64,000 bases of DNA from Rhodoferax aquaticus (GCF_006974105.1 NZ_CP036282.1:1426001-1490000); one strand, 5' to 3'; counted from the stretch's first letter, positions 1-10,138 are shown. Translations and numbers: made by a program. The notes: a model not told the origin generated them from the letters alone.

Positions 1-1010
1 AAAATCTGCGCACCACCATGGAAAAAGAGAGCTGGAAGCTGCAGCCCTCTGGTCCCCGTCAAATGGTCAATGTGCTCCCCGCGTACACCGCACGCATTGT
101 GGGCGACATCAAACTTGACCGCCCTATCAAGATCGTGGTGGACTCTGGCAATGGGATTGCAGGAGCGTCAGCCCCTGACATTCTTCGCGCCATCGGGTGT
201 GAAGTGCAAGAGCTGTTTAGTGATGTTGATGGCAACTTCCCCAATCACCATCCAGACCCCAGCAAACCCGAAAACCTGCGGGATCTCGTGGCCGCCTTGC
301 AGGCGGGCGACGCAGAACTGGGCCTGGCTTTTGACGGTGACGGTGACCGCCTTGGGATTGTCACGAAAGACGGCGCCACCATTTACCCCGACCGACAAAT
401 GATGTTGTTTGCGCAAGACGTGTTGTCACGCGTGCCTGGTGGCACTATTATTTTTGACGTGAAGTGTTCTCAGCGTTTGGCACCTGCCATTGAAGCGGCC
501 GGTGGCGTGCCCATGATGTACAAAACCGGACACTCACTGATCAAAGCGAAGATGCGCGAAATTGACTCCCCCTTAGGCGGGGAAATGAGTGGCCACATAT
601 TCTTCAAAGAGCGTTGGTATGGCTTTGACGATGGCACCTACGCGGGTTGCCGTTTGTTGGAAATTGTGAGCAAGGCCGCAAACGCTAGTGCGGTGTTGAA
701 TGCTTTGCCCACTAGCTTTTCCACGCCAGAGTTGAATGTGCCATGTGCGGAAGGTGAGCCCCACGCCTTGGTGGCCCAGTTGGTGGCTAAAGTGGCATTC
801 GAAGCGCCTGCAGTACTCAACACCATCGACGGTTTGCGCGTTGATTGGCCCGATGGCTTTGGCTTGGTGCGCGCGTCCAACACCACTCCAGTCCTCGTGC
901 TGCGTTTTGAGGGGCACACCCAAGCAGCGCTGGACCGCATTCAAGCCGCAATGTTGGGTTTGCTGCATTCGGTCAAACCAGACGCCCATATTGAGCAAGC
1001 AGCGCATTGA
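1..1010 (+). CDS. Phosphomannomutase/phosphoglucomutase, 3' part
   Basis: Interconverts hexose 1- and 6-phosphates to supply nucleotide sugars for LPS and other surface polysaccharides, in the cytoplasm. The reading frame is open to the window edge, so the true start lies upstream; the first ATG in frame (18) falls mid-protein. About 335 residues are present against roughly 460 for the family, so the N-terminal domain with the phospho-serine loop is outside the window. Seen: the metal-binding loop FDGDGDR, the sugar-binding segment GGEMSGH, and the C-terminal phosphate-binding stretch RASNTTPVLVLRFE. It is followed directly by the LPS genes waaC and waaA on the same strand, which fits a role in core or O-antigen precursor supply. 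Whether mannose or glucose is preferred cannot be read from the sequence. Confidence 0.9.
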   Translation, partial: NLRTTMEKESWKLQPSGPRQMVNVLPAYTARIVGDIKLDRPIKIVVDSGNGIAGASAPDILRAIGCEVQELFSDVDGNFPNHHPDPSKPENLRDLVAALQAGDAELGLAFDGDGDRLGIVTKDGATIYPDRQMMLFAQDVLSRVPGGTIIFDVKCSQRLAPAIEAAGGVPMMYKTGHSLIKAKMREIDSPLGGEMSGHIFFKERWYGFDDGTYAGCRLLEIVSKAANASAVLNALPTSFSTPELNVPCAEGEPHALVAQLVAKVAFEAPAVLNTIDGLRVDWPDGFGLVRASNTTPVLVLRFEGHTQAALDRIQAAMLGLLHSVKPDAHIEQAAH

Positions 1011-1021
1011 GGCGAGCCGGC

Positions 1022-2059
1022 GTGAAGGTTTTGATTGTCAAGCTGTCATCGCTCGGCGATGTGGTGCACGCCATGCCAGCGGTACAAGACTTGCGTCGCG
1101 CTTTGCCGGGAGTCACCGTAGACTGGGTGGTTGAACGTGCCTTTGCGCCCTTGGTGAGTCGCTGTGAAGGGGTGCGTCGCATCGTCCCTTGCGACCTCAG
1201 GCGCTGGCGCAAGGCCCTGTGGAGCGCGCAGACCCGCCAAGAATGGCGCGCTTTCAAAGCTGATCTTCAGCAAGAGCAGTACGACGCCGTCATTGATTTG
1301 CAAGGCTTGACCAAGTCTGCCTTGGTGGCATGGTTGGCGCGCTTGGCCCCCCATGGCAAGCGCTATGGCTTGGCCAATCAAACGGAAGGTTCTGGGTATG
1401 AAGCGCCGGCGCGCTGGGTGGCGCATACAGCCATCACGCTAGAGCCGCATGTGCATGCGGTACAACGTGCGCGGCTGCTGTGTGCAGAGGCCCTGGGCTA
1501 CGCAGTGGAAGGCCCACCGTTGTGTGGTCTAAAGCCAGGTGTACAAGCCGCTTTGCCGCCGGTGTCACTGCCTGCATTGGCACCTTTGTCGGTCAACAAG
1601 CACAATGCTTTTGCGCCAAGAATGCCGACGGTGGCCCTCGTGCATGGCACATCCAGAGCCGATAAGGCGTGGCCTCTGGACGCCTGGGTGGCCGTAGGGC
1701 AACGTTTGAACCACGCGGGCTTTACGGTCGCATTGGCGCACGGGTCTGTGGCTGAGCGCAAGACCAGTGAGTTGATTGCCGCGCAACTCGAACACACGTG
1801 GATGTGGCCCCTCATGCCCTTGGACAGCTTGGTGGACACCATGGCCCACTGCGCGGGTGTGATTGGGGTGGACAGCGGCTTAAGCCATGTGGCCGTGGCA
1901 TTGAACCTTGCCCATGTGCAGATTTACAACTTTGATACGGCGTGGCGCACCGGCCCCCAAAGCAGTCGCCAGCTCAGCGTGTTTGCAGCTCCACACCCTG
2001 ATGTAGAAACCGTCTGGGCCGCGTGGGAAAGCTTGGGCACGCCCGTCTTATGCCAATGA
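1022..2059 (+). CDS. waaC: Lipopolysaccharide heptosyltransferase I
   Basis: GT9-family glycosyltransferase that adds the first L-glycero-D-manno-heptose to Kdo2-lipid A at the inner membrane. The N-terminus MKVLIVKLSSLGDVVHAMPA is the typical family opening and fixes the start at GTG 1022; a TTG at 1007 would add five residues and overlap the preceding stop. The C-terminal half carries the donor-site signatures LVHGTSRADKAWPL and GVIGVDSGLSHVAVAL. Length is 345 aa, normal for the family. It overlaps the start of waaA by 10 bases, so the two are probably translated from one message with the upstream sugar-phosphate mutase. Confidence 0.93.
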   Translation: MKVLIVKLSSLGDVVHAMPAVQDLRRALPGVTVDWVVERAFAPLVSRCEGVRRIVPCDLRRWRKALWSAQTRQEWRAFKADLQQEQYDAVIDLQGLTKSALVAWLARLAPHGKRYGLANQTEGSGYEAPARWVAHTAITLEPHVHAVQRARLLCAEALGYAVEGPPLCGLKPGVQAALPPVSLPALAPLSVNKHNAFAPRMPTVALVHGTSRADKAWPLDAWVAVGQRLNHAGFTVALAHGSVAERKTSELIAAQLEHTWMWPLMPLDSLVDTMAHCAGVIGVDSGLSHVAVALNLAHVQIYNFDTAWRTGPQSSRQLSVFAAPHPDVETVWAAWESLGTPVLCQ

Positions 2060-3405
2060 CGCGCTACGCTGCTAGCTGGGCAGAGCGCGTCACGCTGTGG
2101 GCCTACGGCCTTGTGATGTCGGCAGCGCAGCCCTTGTTGGCGCGCAAACTGAGCAAGCGCGCCTTGGCCGAGCCCCTGTACGGGAGGAACATCGCGCAGC
2201 GTTGGGGCTATTACGCAGATCCCATCGACTCAAGTCCCTCGGCAAGCGGGAGTGCCTACGTGTGGGTACACGCCGTGTCTCTTGGGGAAACACGGGCGGC
2301 AGCGGTTCTGGTTGGGCAGTTGCGTGAGCGCATTCCCGGCATGCGCCTTTTGTTGACGCACGGCACAGCGACAGGGTTAGCACAAGGCCAGAGCTTGCTG
2401 CAAGAAGGGGATAGGCAGGTTTGGCAACCGTGGGACAGTCCGAAGGCCGTAGCCCGTTTTCTGGCGAACTTTCAGCCCCAAATGGGGGTGTTGATGGAAA
2501 CCGAGGTCTGGCCCAACCTCATTGCTGCTTGCGCCCAAGCGAACGTTCCCCTCTACTTGGTGAATGCCCGGCTCAATGAAAAGTCGTACAGCCAAGCCCT
2601 GCGATTTGCCTGGCTGGCACGGCCCGCCTACGCTGCACTGGCCGGAGTCTGGGCACAGTCCGCGGACGATGCGCAAAGGCTGGCCTCGCTAGGTGCTGCA
2701 GTGCAGGCCGTGGAAGGGAACTTTAAGTACGATGCCACCCCCGATGCCACGCAGTTGGCACGCGGTCGCACTTGGCGTCTGGGCCATAAGCCTGTGCTCA
2801 TGTTCGCAAGTTCGCGCGAGGGCGAAGAGCAAATGCTCTTGAGTGTTTTGGAGGAAAATGTGTCAAATACGCCGATGGATAAAGCGCATTTGGCTATTAA
2901 AAAGATAGCATGCTTGGGGGTTCAGTTGCTGATCGTCCCCCGGCACCCGCAGCGTTTTGAAGCGGTGGCGCAGTTGTTTGAAGCTGCGGGTCTGCGTGTA
3001 TCGCGGCGCAGCACATGGACCCAGGCGCCGGCAGAAGCAGACGTGTGGATCGGTGACTCGGTAGGTGAGATGGCCTTGTACTTCGGCTTGGCCCAGGTTG
3101 CTTTGCTGGGGGGGAGTTTTGCACCCTTAGGGGGGCAGAATTTGATTGAAGCTGCGGCCTGCGGCTGCCCTGTGGTGATGGGGCCGCATACCTTTAACTT
3201 TGCGGAGGCAGCAGAGGTATCGCTGGCCGCGGGTAGCGCGTTTCGCGCTGAGCACCTGCAAGACGCCGTTCACCTAGCAAGCGACTTGTTGCACCACGCA
3301 GACCGTTTGGAGCAGAGCACCCAAGCTGCGCTGGCTTTGTGCCATGCGCACCAAGGCGCTGCTGCGCGCACGGCCAACGCACTTAGCGCACGCTTACTTC
3401 ACTAG
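2050..3405 (+). CDS. waaA: 3-deoxy-D-manno-octulosonic acid (Kdo) transferase
   Basis: Transfers Kdo from CMP-Kdo to lipid A, an essential inner-membrane step of LPS synthesis. The start is taken as ATG 2050, overlapping waaC; ATG 2056 is equally possible. Family signatures are WVHAVSLGETRAA near residue 75, the acceptor-site segment TGLAQGQ, METEVWPN, IVPRHPQRF, and the CMP-Kdo-binding GGSFAPLGGQNLIEA. An insertion of about 20 residues just before the IVPRHPQ motif corresponds to an in-frame copy of the dispersed repeat at 2857-2919. The 3' end overlaps the convergent tolC-like gene by 12 bases. Function is well supported; only the first few residues are uncertain. Confidence 0.93.
   Translation: MPMTRYAASWAERVTLWAYGLVMSAAQPLLARKLSKRALAEPLYGRNIAQRWGYYADPIDSSPSASGSAYVWVHAVSLGETRAAAVLVGQLRERIPGMRLLLTHGTATGLAQGQSLLQEGDRQVWQPWDSPKAVARFLANFQPQMGVLMETEVWPNLIAACAQANVPLYLVNARLNEKSYSQALRFAWLARPAYAALAGVWAQSADDAQRLASLGAAVQAVEGNFKYDATPDATQLARGRTWRLGHKPVLMFASSREGEEQMLLSVLEENVSNTPMDKAHLAIKKIACLGVQLLIVPRHPQRFEAVAQLFEAAGLRVSRRSTWTQAPAEADVWIGDSVGEMALYFGLAQVALLGGSFAPLGGQNLIEAAACGCPVVMGPHTFNFAEAAEVSLAAGSAFRAEHLQDAVHLASDLLHHADRLEQSTQAALALCHAHQGAAARTANALSARLLH
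2857..2919 (-). repeat. Dispersed repeat copy inside waaA
   Basis: Read on the minus strand this segment begins GCTATCTTTTTAATAGCC and continues through CGCTTTATCCATCGGCG, collinear with the copies at 16151, 43855, 52771 and 62925. It lies in frame inside waaA and encodes residues that related Kdo transferases appear not to have between the REGEE and IVPRHPQ motifs. The match was made by eye; the boundaries are approximate. Confidence 0.6.
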
Positions 3406-4734
3406 CTGACTGGTGACCTCTTGCAGGTCGGCTACGCTGAGAGTGCCATTGGCTTGGCGCAATTTGAGCCCACCCAAAAGAACGTCGTAACGGGCTTTGG
3501 CAAGCTTGGCTTTGGTGTCAAACAATTGGCTCTGCGAGTTGAGCACATCAATATTGATCCGCACACCCACTTGGTAGCCCAGCTTATTGGCATCCAAGGC
3601 ACTTTGGCTCGACGCCTCAGCCGCCTCTAGCGCCTTGACCTGGCCTAGCCCCGACAACACGCCAAAGTACGCGGTGCGCGTAGTTTGGGCGATGGTGCGC
3701 GTGGCTGCCTCTAGGTCTGTGCGTGCCTTGTCTTCCAAGGCCAGGGTTTCGCGGATCTTGTTTTGCGTGGAAAAGCCAGTAAACAAAGGCAGAGTCAGTG
3801 TCACGCCCAGCGAAGCGGTGTTACTGACCGTGTCTGCATTGGGATTACTACCAGAAGCAACTCCATTGTTGTTGACCGACCTGTAGCTGGCTTTGAGGTC
3901 CACCGTAGGCTTGTGCCCGGCTTGGGCCTTGTTCGTTTCGAGCTTTGCGACTTCCAATGCGGTTTGTAATTGTTTGATGGTGGGATGCTTGTCTAGGGAC
4001 TGACTCACCCACTCGTTCACATCCGCGGGCGTCAAAGTGGCCAACGCTATGGGTGTACTCACAGGTTTGGGCTTCGCGTTGCTTAAGCCGGTAAGCTGGT
4101 TCAGAGCGATGCTTTTGACCTGCAGGTCGTTCTCCGCAGCGAGTTCTTGGGCGGTTACCAAATCGAAGCGCGCCTGGGCTTCGCGGGTATCGGTAATGGT
4201 CGAGGTGCCGACTTCGAAGTTACGTTTCGCAGAAGCCAACTGTTCAGCCACAGCAACCTTTTGGCTCTTGACGAATGCCAGGCTGTCAGAGGAGGCTAAA
4301 ACATCAAAGTAGGCTTGGCTGATGTTGATCATCAGCGTTTGCTCCGCGGCGCGCAGTGCTGCCTCAGCTGCTTGCACGGCTTTCTTGCCCTGCTCAAAGC
4401 TGGCCCAGTTGCCGGGTGAATACAAGGGCTGCGATGCAGTCAACGTAGCATTTTGATTGCCGTAACTGCGTTGTGGCGTGGGAACTTCTTGGCTAGAACG
4501 TTCTGCACCTAAAGTCAGTAGGACGGTAGGCAGCACCAAGGATTTGGCTTGGTCGCCCTTTGCCACACTTGCTTCGTACTGCGACTTGGCGGATTGATAA
4601 CTTGCGTCGTAGCTACGCGCAGCTTCATGCAGCTCCGTCAAACTTTGGGCGTGAACCGTCATGGACAAGCCGGCGGCCATAGCGGCAAGCAAAGGGAGCA
4701 AGGAGCGACGAGTATGGGCAGTGGAGCGTGACAT
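3394..4734 (-). CDS. TolC-family outer membrane efflux channel
   Basis: Outer-membrane channel of a type I secretion or tripartite efflux system. The start at 4734 gives MSRSTAHTRRSLL followed by a hydrophobic segment and a signal-peptidase site near VHA-QSLTEL; an upstream in-frame ATG at 4761 would add nine non-signal residues. The 446-aa length and the internally duplicated coiled-coil organisation (for example SLADTREAQARFDL-type helices around residue 180 and LNSQSQLFDTKAKLAKARYD near the end) match TolC. It is the last gene of the minus-strand run that begins with the TetR/RND genes at 10841, separated by the rhodanese gene by about 40 bases, so it may serve the RND pump upstream. Its specific partner is inferred, not shown. 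Confidence 0.9.
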   Translation of the reverse strand: MSRSTAHTRRSLLPLLAAMAAGLSMTVHAQSLTELHEAARSYDASYQSAKSQYEASVAKGDQAKSLVLPTVLLTLGAERSSQEVPTPQRSYGNQNATLTASQPLYSPGNWASFEQGKKAVQAAEAALRAAEQTLMINISQAYFDVLASSDSLAFVKSQKVAVAEQLASAKRNFEVGTSTITDTREAQARFDLVTAQELAAENDLQVKSIALNQLTGLSNAKPKPVSTPIALATLTPADVNEWVSQSLDKHPTIKQLQTALEVAKLETNKAQAGHKPTVDLKASYRSVNNNGVASGSNPNADTVSNTASLGVTLTLPLFTGFSTQNKIRETLALEDKARTDLEAATRTIAQTTRTAYFGVLSGLGQVKALEAAEASSQSALDANKLGYQVGVRINIDVLNSQSQLFDTKAKLAKARYDVLLGGLKLRQANGTLSVADLQEVTSQLVK

Positions 4735-4775
4735 GGGAACTCTCAAAGGTAAGTGGGGCAAGTAAGACGAATGAC

Positions 4776-5117
4776 CTAGTAGCGCGCAATGCTGGGGTCA
4801 ACCTCGGCAGACCAAGCGTCAATGCCCCCCGCAATATTGACCACCACATCAAAGCCATTACGTTCTAAAAATGAGGCGACTTGCATGCTGCGCATGCCGT
4901 GGTGGCACAGGCATGCGACAGGCCGTGTGGGGTCGAGTTCAGAGAGTCTTGCAGGAATGCTGCCCATAGGAATGGTGATGAGCGCAAAACCGTCCGCTTT
5001 AACGCTGGCTACGGCAAGTTCATGAGGCTCGCGCACATCTAGCACGTAAGGCTCGCCTTGGGCACGTGCAGACAAGAGCCAGGAAGCAATGGCGTGAGGG
5101 CGGACTTGGGCAATCAT
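4776..5117 (-). CDS. Single-domain rhodanese-like protein
   Basis: A 113-aa cytoplasmic rhodanese. It shows the substrate-domain motif VLDVREPHEL at residues 25-34 and a six-residue active loop CHHGMRS with the persulfide cysteine at about position 71, as in active GlpE/PspE-type sulfurtransferases. It lacks a signal peptide. It sits between the PCMT-like gene and the tolC-like gene, 27 bases after the former; this three-gene order recurs in Burkholderiales as far as I recall, but the physiological sulfur acceptor is not known. Confidence 0.88.
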   Translation of the reverse strand: MIAQVRPHAIASWLLSARAQGEPYVLDVREPHELAVASVKADGFALITIPMGSIPARLSELDPTRPVACLCHHGMRSMQVASFLERNGFDVVVNIAGGIDAWSAEVDPSIARY

Positions 5118-5144
5118 GCAAATGTCACAGTCAAGAGGTTGATA

Positions 5145-5807
5145 TCAGAACGTAAAGCGCGATGGCTCTGCAAAGTTAACCAAACGGGGGGCGCAGATGT
5201 CCCAAGGCTCTGTCGTGGTGAAGTTCGTTGCATCTTTGCGTGTCACCAAATGGGCGCGCATGATGGGCTCATCGCCCACAATGGCCATGAAGCGACCACC
5301 TACTTTGAGTTGCGATAACAACGCCTGCGGCACTTCACCGACCGATCCACTCAACACAATCACGTCAAATGGGCCGTCGGTTGCTGCGCCGTGGGATCCA
5401 TCCGCGCAACGTACTTCTACTTGGGTGAGGCCCGCCTTTTGGACGTTGGCGCGCGCCATATCCGCCAGTTCGGGGATGATTTCTAGCGACAGTACATGCT
5501 GTGCGCGGTGTGCAAGCAAGGCCGCCATGTAGCCAGAGCCACTGCCGACTTCGAGCACCGTTTCGTGGGCTTGCACTTTCAGATCTTGCAGCATGCGGGC
5601 CTCCACTTTGGGGTTCAGCATGCATTGGCCGGCCGGTAAAGGCAATTCGATATCGGCGAACGCCAAGTCCCGGTGGGCCGCGGGAGCAAAGTCTTCGCGT
5701 TTAACTACGGACAACAGTTCCAAGATGTCTGCGTCCAACACATTCCATGGACGAATCTGTTGTTCGATCATGTTGAAACGGCTGTGCGCTATGTCGGTGA
5801 GGTTCAT
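5145..5807 (-). CDS. PCMT-family (protein-L-isoaspartate O-methyltransferase-like) methyltransferase
   Basis: SAM-dependent methyltransferase of 220 aa related to protein-L-isoaspartate carboxyl methyltransferase. The start is placed at ATG 5807 (MNLTDIAHSRFNMIEQQIRP); the frame is open 37 codons further upstream, into the RND gene, but that stretch looks unlike the family. SAM motif I is VLEVGSGSGYMAALLA near residue 85. The segment that in true repair enzymes reads like TISAP..VA.M is here CMLNPKVEARMLQDL, so the serine/proline core of the catalytic loop is altered and the repair activity is doubtful. The RND pump gene ends 41 bases upstream and the rhodanese gene follows. Confidence 0.82.
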   Translation of the reverse strand: MNLTDIAHSRFNMIEQQIRPWNVLDADILELLSVVKREDFAPAAHRDLAFADIELPLPAGQCMLNPKVEARMLQDLKVQAHETVLEVGSGSGYMAALLAHRAQHVLSLEIIPELADMARANVQKAGLTQVEVRCADGSHGAATDGPFDVIVLSGSVGEVPQALLSQLKVGGRFMAIVGDEPIMRAHLVTRKDATNFTTTEPWDICAPRLVNFAEPSRFTF

Positions 5808-5848
5808 GTTATTTGCTTCGGAGTAAGGTGGAGGGATTGCCTTCAATT

Positions 5849-8800
5849 TTACTTGGCAGTGCTTGGCGATACGCCGAATAGTCGCTTGAACCATTGCGCC
5901 AAATCGTCCATATAGCAATACACCACGGGAACTACGACCAGGGTGAGTAAGGATGAAGTGATCACCCCCCCGATCACCGCTTGGCCCATGGGGGCACGCG
6001 TCTCTGAGCCTTCAGACAAGGCCAAGGCCAAGGGCACCATGCCAAACACCATCGCTAATGTGGTCATGAGAATCGGGCGCAAACGGACTTTGGCCGCCAT
6101 CAGCAAGGCCTCGCTACGTTCCATGCCTTCTTCACGGGCCCGAATGGCAAAGTCCACCAACAAAATGGCGTTTTTGGTCACCAAGCCCATGAGCATCACC
6201 ACGCCGATGACCGAAAACATCGACAGCGTGGAGTTGAACGCCAGCAGCGCCAGTACTACGCCAATCAAGGTCAGTGGGAGCGCCGTCATGAGTGCCAGAG
6301 GTTGCAAAAAGCTTTTGAATTGGCTCGCCAAAATCATGTAAATGAAAATGATGGCCAAGACGAGTGCAGAGATCGCGTAGGAGAAAGCTTCTGCCATGTC
6401 TTTGGTGGAACCACTGAACTTGTAGCTGTACCCGGGAGGCAGTTGAATACTGTCCATTGCCACTTTGATGTCGGCTGACACTTCACCCGCAGATCGACCC
6501 GATACGTTGCCGCTGATGGAGACTTCACGGGTCAGGTCACGGCGATTGATTTGGTTGGGGCCCGTAGATTCAGTCACCGTTGCTAGCTGGTTTAAACGCA
6601 CTGTGCGCGAGCTTCCATCTGCATTGGTGCCCACGGTAAATGGCAAGTGTTCTAAGTCGCTGGCTTGCATTCGGGCGGTAGGTGCTAAGCGCACGTTAAC
6701 GTCATACGTTTGGTCATCAGGCGCACGCCAATTACCTACCGTTTGCCCTGCCACCAGGGTCCGCAAGCTGTTGCCAATTTGGGTCACGCCCAAGCCCAGA
6801 TCCGACGCCACATCGCGCTTGATCTGTACGTCCAAAGTGGGTTTGTTGGGCTTTACGCTTGAATCCAAGTCCACCAGTCCAGGCACATCACGCACTTTGT
6901 CCAAGGCAAGCGCAGTCAGGCGCTCTAACTCACGGGTGTCTGGGCCTTGGATTGAGAACAGGATTTGCTTTTGTCCGCCAACCGCATCCAACAGGCCTAC
7001 GTGGGTGACCGTGATGCCTGGCACGCTGCGCAAGCGCTCACGCAGGCGAACGGACATGGCGTCAACGCTGAGCGTGCGGTCTTTGCGGTCTACTAATCGA
7101 ATGTAAATACTGGCATATATTTTTCCTTGTGCGTTGCCCGTATTGAGCGTGGACAGCGTGTAACGCACTTCGGGGAATTCGCGGATGATGGCTTCTACTT
7201 GCCGCGTTTTGGCTTCGGTGACTTCTATCGAGGACCCAACGGGGGTGTTGAAGCTTAGCGATGTTTCGGAAAAATCCGACTTCGGCACAAACTCCGTGCC
7301 CAGCAAAGGAACCATTAACACGCTACCAACAAAAACGCCTACGGCCAACATGACCGTGGTCAGCTTGTGCGCCAAAGACCAGCGCAACAAGGTTTGGTAG
7401 GTGTCCGCCAACGCGTCAGTCGTTCGGTCAAACCACCCTGTAACTCTGCCGATCGATTTATCGTACCAAGTGACCGGGGGGCCTTTGCGTCCGTGGCTTT
7501 CGATGCTGGGGTCGTGCCACACACTGGAGAGCATGGGGTCGAGCGTAAAGCTGACAAACATGGAGATTAACACCGCTGCCACAATGGTGATGCCAAACTC
7601 GTGGAAAAACTTGCCGATGATCCCGCCCATAAACCCAATGGGTAGAAACACCGCCACGATAGACATGGTGGTGGCCAGCACGGCAAGACCAATCTCTTGC
7701 GTGCCTTCCAAGGACGCTTGGTAGACATTCTTGCCCATTTGCACATGGCGCACGATGTTTTCTCGCACCACGATGGCGTCATCAATCAAGAGGCCTACAC
7801 ACAAGCTCAAGGCCATCATGGTGATGAGGTTGATCGTGAAGCCAAAGAGGTACATGAAAAAGAAGGTGCCGATCAACGCAATCGGAAGGGTCAGGCCCGT
7901 GATGACCGTGGAGCGCCATGAGTTCAAGAACAAAAACACAATCAAGACGGTGAGCAGTGCACCCTCAATCAGCGTTTTGCGCACGTTATCGACGGAGACG
8001 CGAATCTGCCGGGAGCCATCGGTGATCTGCTCCAAACGCACGCCGGGAGGGAGCTGATTCTTCAGTTCGGACAGTGTTTTTTGCAGGCCGTCCACCACCG
8101 CGATGGTGTTTTCGTCTTGGGACTTTTGCACATTGAGTAGTAGCGTGCGCTGTCCGTTGTAAAGTGCCAAAGTTTCAAGCTCTTGGGCGCCATCGGCCAC
8201 CCGTGCTACCTGCTCTAAGCGCACCGGCGCACCGTTCTTACGCGCCACGATGATCTTGCCAAAATCTTCAGGACGCTGCATGCGGGCCTGAATTTGAATG
8301 ACCCGCTCCTGCTCAAGTGATCGGATGTTGCCGACCGGGAGATCTTGGTTTTCGTTGCGGACTGCGGCTACCACCTGCTCAGGGGTGATGCCGAAGGACT
8401 CCAGTGTCAGTGGATTGAGGTAAACATTGATTTCGCGTTTGGTGCCACCGACCACCGTGACAGAGCCCACGCCTCGCACGTTTTCCAAACGCTTCTTAAA
8501 GCTTTGCTCAGCCCAGTTCGTGAGCTCTACGGCATTGGGTGCTTTGGCAGTCGGGTTGCTGTTGTCAGGTAGCACCGCTACGGACCATATGGCACGGGCC
8601 GAAGGGTCAAAGCGCAAAACGCGAGGTTCTTTGACCTCTGAGCGCAGGTTCGGTTTGATCGACGCAACTTTTTCACGCACGTCGTCGGCCGCCTTGCGAC
8701 CGTCAATGTGCAGGCCAAATTCAATGACTACGACTGCCTGACCTTCATAGCTGCGCGAAGTAAGTGCATTGATACCTGCGATCGAGTTGACACCTTCTTC

Positions 8801-9001
8801 GATCTTTTTAGAAACTTCGCTCTCTACAATTTCGGGCGAGGCACCAGGGTAGTCGGCAATGACCACCACCACAGGAAAGTCGATGTTAGGGAATTGGTCA
8901 ACCTGAAGGCGTTGCACCGAGAACAGGCCCAATACCACCAAGGCCAGCATGACCATGGTGGCAAACACTGGGTTTTGAAGACTGACGCGAGTGAACCACA
9001 T
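5849..9001 (-). CDS. RND efflux pump inner-membrane permease (HAE1 family)
   Basis: Proton-driven exporter of 1050 aa, the usual length of AcrB/MexB/MdtB-type pumps. The N-terminus [20 protein letters not shown] is a typical first transmembrane helix. The two essential aspartates of TM4 are present in [14 protein letters not shown] (around residue 405) and the TM10 lysine in [16 protein letters not shown] (around residue 935). Two large periplasmic loops and two sets of six helices can be traced. It starts 3 bases after the adaptor gene ends, so adaptor and pump are co-translated. Substrates cannot be predicted; heavy-metal CusA-type methionine clusters were not noticed, which favours organic compounds. 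Confidence 0.94.
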   Translation of the reverse strand: MWFTRVSLQNPVFATMVMLALVVLGLFSVQRLQVDQFPNIDFPVVVVIADYPGASPEIVESEVSKKIEEGVNSIAGINALTSRSYEGQAVVVIEFGLHIDGRKAADDVREKVASIKPNLRSEVKEPRVLRFDPSARAIWSVAVLPDNSNPTAKAPNAVELTNWAEQSFKKRLENVRGVGSVTVVGGTKREINVYLNPLTLESFGITPEQVVAAVRNENQDLPVGNIRSLEQERVIQIQARMQRPEDFGKIIVARKNGAPVRLEQVARVADGAQELETLALYNGQRTLLLNVQKSQDENTIAVVDGLQKTLSELKNQLPPGVRLEQITDGSRQIRVSVDNVRKTLIEGALLTVLIVFLFLNSWRSTVITGLTLPIALIGTFFFMYLFGFTINLITMMALSLCVGLLIDDAIVVRENIVRHVQMGKNVYQASLEGTQEIGLAVLATTMSIVAVFLPIGFMGGIIGKFFHEFGITIVAAVLISMFVSFTLDPMLSSVWHDPSIESHGRKGPPVTWYDKSIGRVTGWFDRTTDALADTYQTLLRWSLAHKLTTVMLAVGVFVGSVLMVPLLGTEFVPKSDFSETSLSFNTPVGSSIEVTEAKTRQVEAIIREFPEVRYTLSTLNTGNAQGKIYASIYIRLVDRKDRTLSVDAMSVRLRERLRSVPGITVTHVGLLDAVGGQKQILFSIQGPDTRELERLTALALDKVRDVPGLVDLDSSVKPNKPTLDVQIKRDVASDLGLGVTQIGNSLRTLVAGQTVGNWRAPDDQTYDVNVRLAPTARMQASDLEHLPFTVGTNADGSSRTVRLNQLATVTESTGPNQINRRDLTREVSISGNVSGRSAGEVSADIKVAMDSIQLPPGYSYKFSGSTKDMAEAFSYAISALVLAIIFIYMILASQFKSFLQPLALMTALPLTLIGVVLALLAFNSTLSMFSVIGVVMLMGLVTKNAILLVDFAIRAREEGMERSEALLMAAKVRLRPILMTTLAMVFGMVPLALALSEGSETRAPMGQAVIGGVITSSLLTLVVVPVVYCYMDDLAQWFKRLFGVSPSTAK

Positions 9002-9004
9002 GGC

Positions 9005-10138
9005 TTACTTCGAACCTTGTGGCATTTCTACCAAGGTGCCTTCGCGTAACTTGCCAACTGTGCCGTTCAGAATTAATGCGTTTTCTTGAATGCCTTGGAT
9101 GGCTACCACCGTTTGATCACCGCTGCGTCCACGCAAACCCACCTGCACGGTTTGATGGCTTACTTTGTCTTGGGCGATGACCTGAACGTAGGGTTGAGGT
9201 TTGTCGGTACGAACTGCTGAGAGTGGCACCGCCAATACTCGACTGCTGGCTGTTTGCAGGTTCCCTTGCGCAAACAAGCCTTGGCGCAGGCCGGCTTGTG
9301 GCGAAACGGTGAGGTAGACGAGTACGGCGCGACTGCCTGCTAATGCAGCTGGGTTAACACGTGCCACCTTGGCCTCCATTGGCTGAACCACGCCCTCTAC
9401 GGTCAGGCTTGCGTTCTGACCGACCTGCACACCTACGGATTCCGCTGGGCTCAGGCTGGCTTCCATCTCCATTTGGCTGAGGTCCACAATTTCAGCAATG
9501 CGAACGTCAATGGCTACACGCTCTCCCGATTGGGCAAGGCGTTGAGACACTTGCCCTGAAATTGGGGCTCGCAAAATGGTGTCTTCTAATGATTTGGCAA
9601 TGACATCGGTGCCAGCCTGGGCTGCCCGGTAGCTGGCTTCGGCACTTGCCAAAGCGGCCATGGATGTGTCCAAGGCAGTTTTGGAGATAAAGCCTTGTTC
9701 TACCAAAGAACGGTTGTTTTCAAAACTTCGTTTTGCAATGTCGACTTGGCCTTTAGCTGACTCTGCTTGTTGTTGTGCTTGTCGCAGCCGCGCTTGGACT
9801 TCAGTGGCGTCAATACGCCCTATGACTTGTCCCGCTTTCACATAGTCACCCTCGCGGACGGTGAAGGCCTGCAGCTCGCCGGCGACACGGGCTTTGACAA
9901 AGGCTGAGTTTGCAGCTTTGAGTGGGCCTGAGATTGCCAAGGTTTGGACCATATCCAGCTGTTGTGCGGCAAATACATCGTTAGCAACGAGTTTGACCTT
10001 GGTTTGCACCTTTTGAGCGTCTTGCTGGGCCTGAAGCGCCTGCTGCTTTTCTTTGCGGGCAGCCATTAAACGACCGATCGAAGCGGCCAACACAGCCACG
10101 ACAATAGCCACAACTATCCATTTGATCCAGCGTTTCAT
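9005..10138 (-). CDS. RND efflux periplasmic adaptor (membrane fusion protein)
   Basis: Periplasmic link between an RND pump and an outer-membrane channel. The ATG at 10138 gives a short cytoplasmic stretch MKRWIKW and one hydrophobic anchor (about residues 7-25); a TTG at 10153 is an alternative. The lipoyl half-motif AGQVIGRIDATEVQARLRQA near residue 105 is followed by an alpha-helical hairpin (residues about 115-175) and the second lipoyl half APISGQVSQRLAQSGE. The C-terminal beta-barrel ends near EGTLVEMPQGSK. Length 377 aa. It lies between the TetR gene (43 bases upstream) and the pump. Confidence 0.92.
   Translation of the reverse strand: MKRWIKWIVVAIVVAVLAASIGRLMAARKEKQQALQAQQDAQKVQTKVKLVANDVFAAQQLDMVQTLAISGPLKAANSAFVKARVAGELQAFTVREGDYVKAGQVIGRIDATEVQARLRQAQQQAESAKGQVDIAKRSFENNRSLVEQGFISKTALDTSMAALASAEASYRAAQAGTDVIAKSLEDTILRAPISGQVSQRLAQSGERVAIDVRIAEIVDLSQMEMEASLSPAESVGVQVGQNASLTVEGVVQPMEAKVARVNPAALAGSRAVLVYLTVSPQAGLRQGLFAQGNLQTASSRVLAVPLSAVRTDKPQPYVQVIAQDKVSHQTVQVGLRGRSGDQTVVAIQGIQENALILNGTVGKLREGTLVEMPQGSK

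Noticed and set aside
3106..3137. G runs of six to seven in waaA
   Set aside because: Short and located in an essential gene, at the GGSFAPLGGQN motif; frame variation would be lethal.
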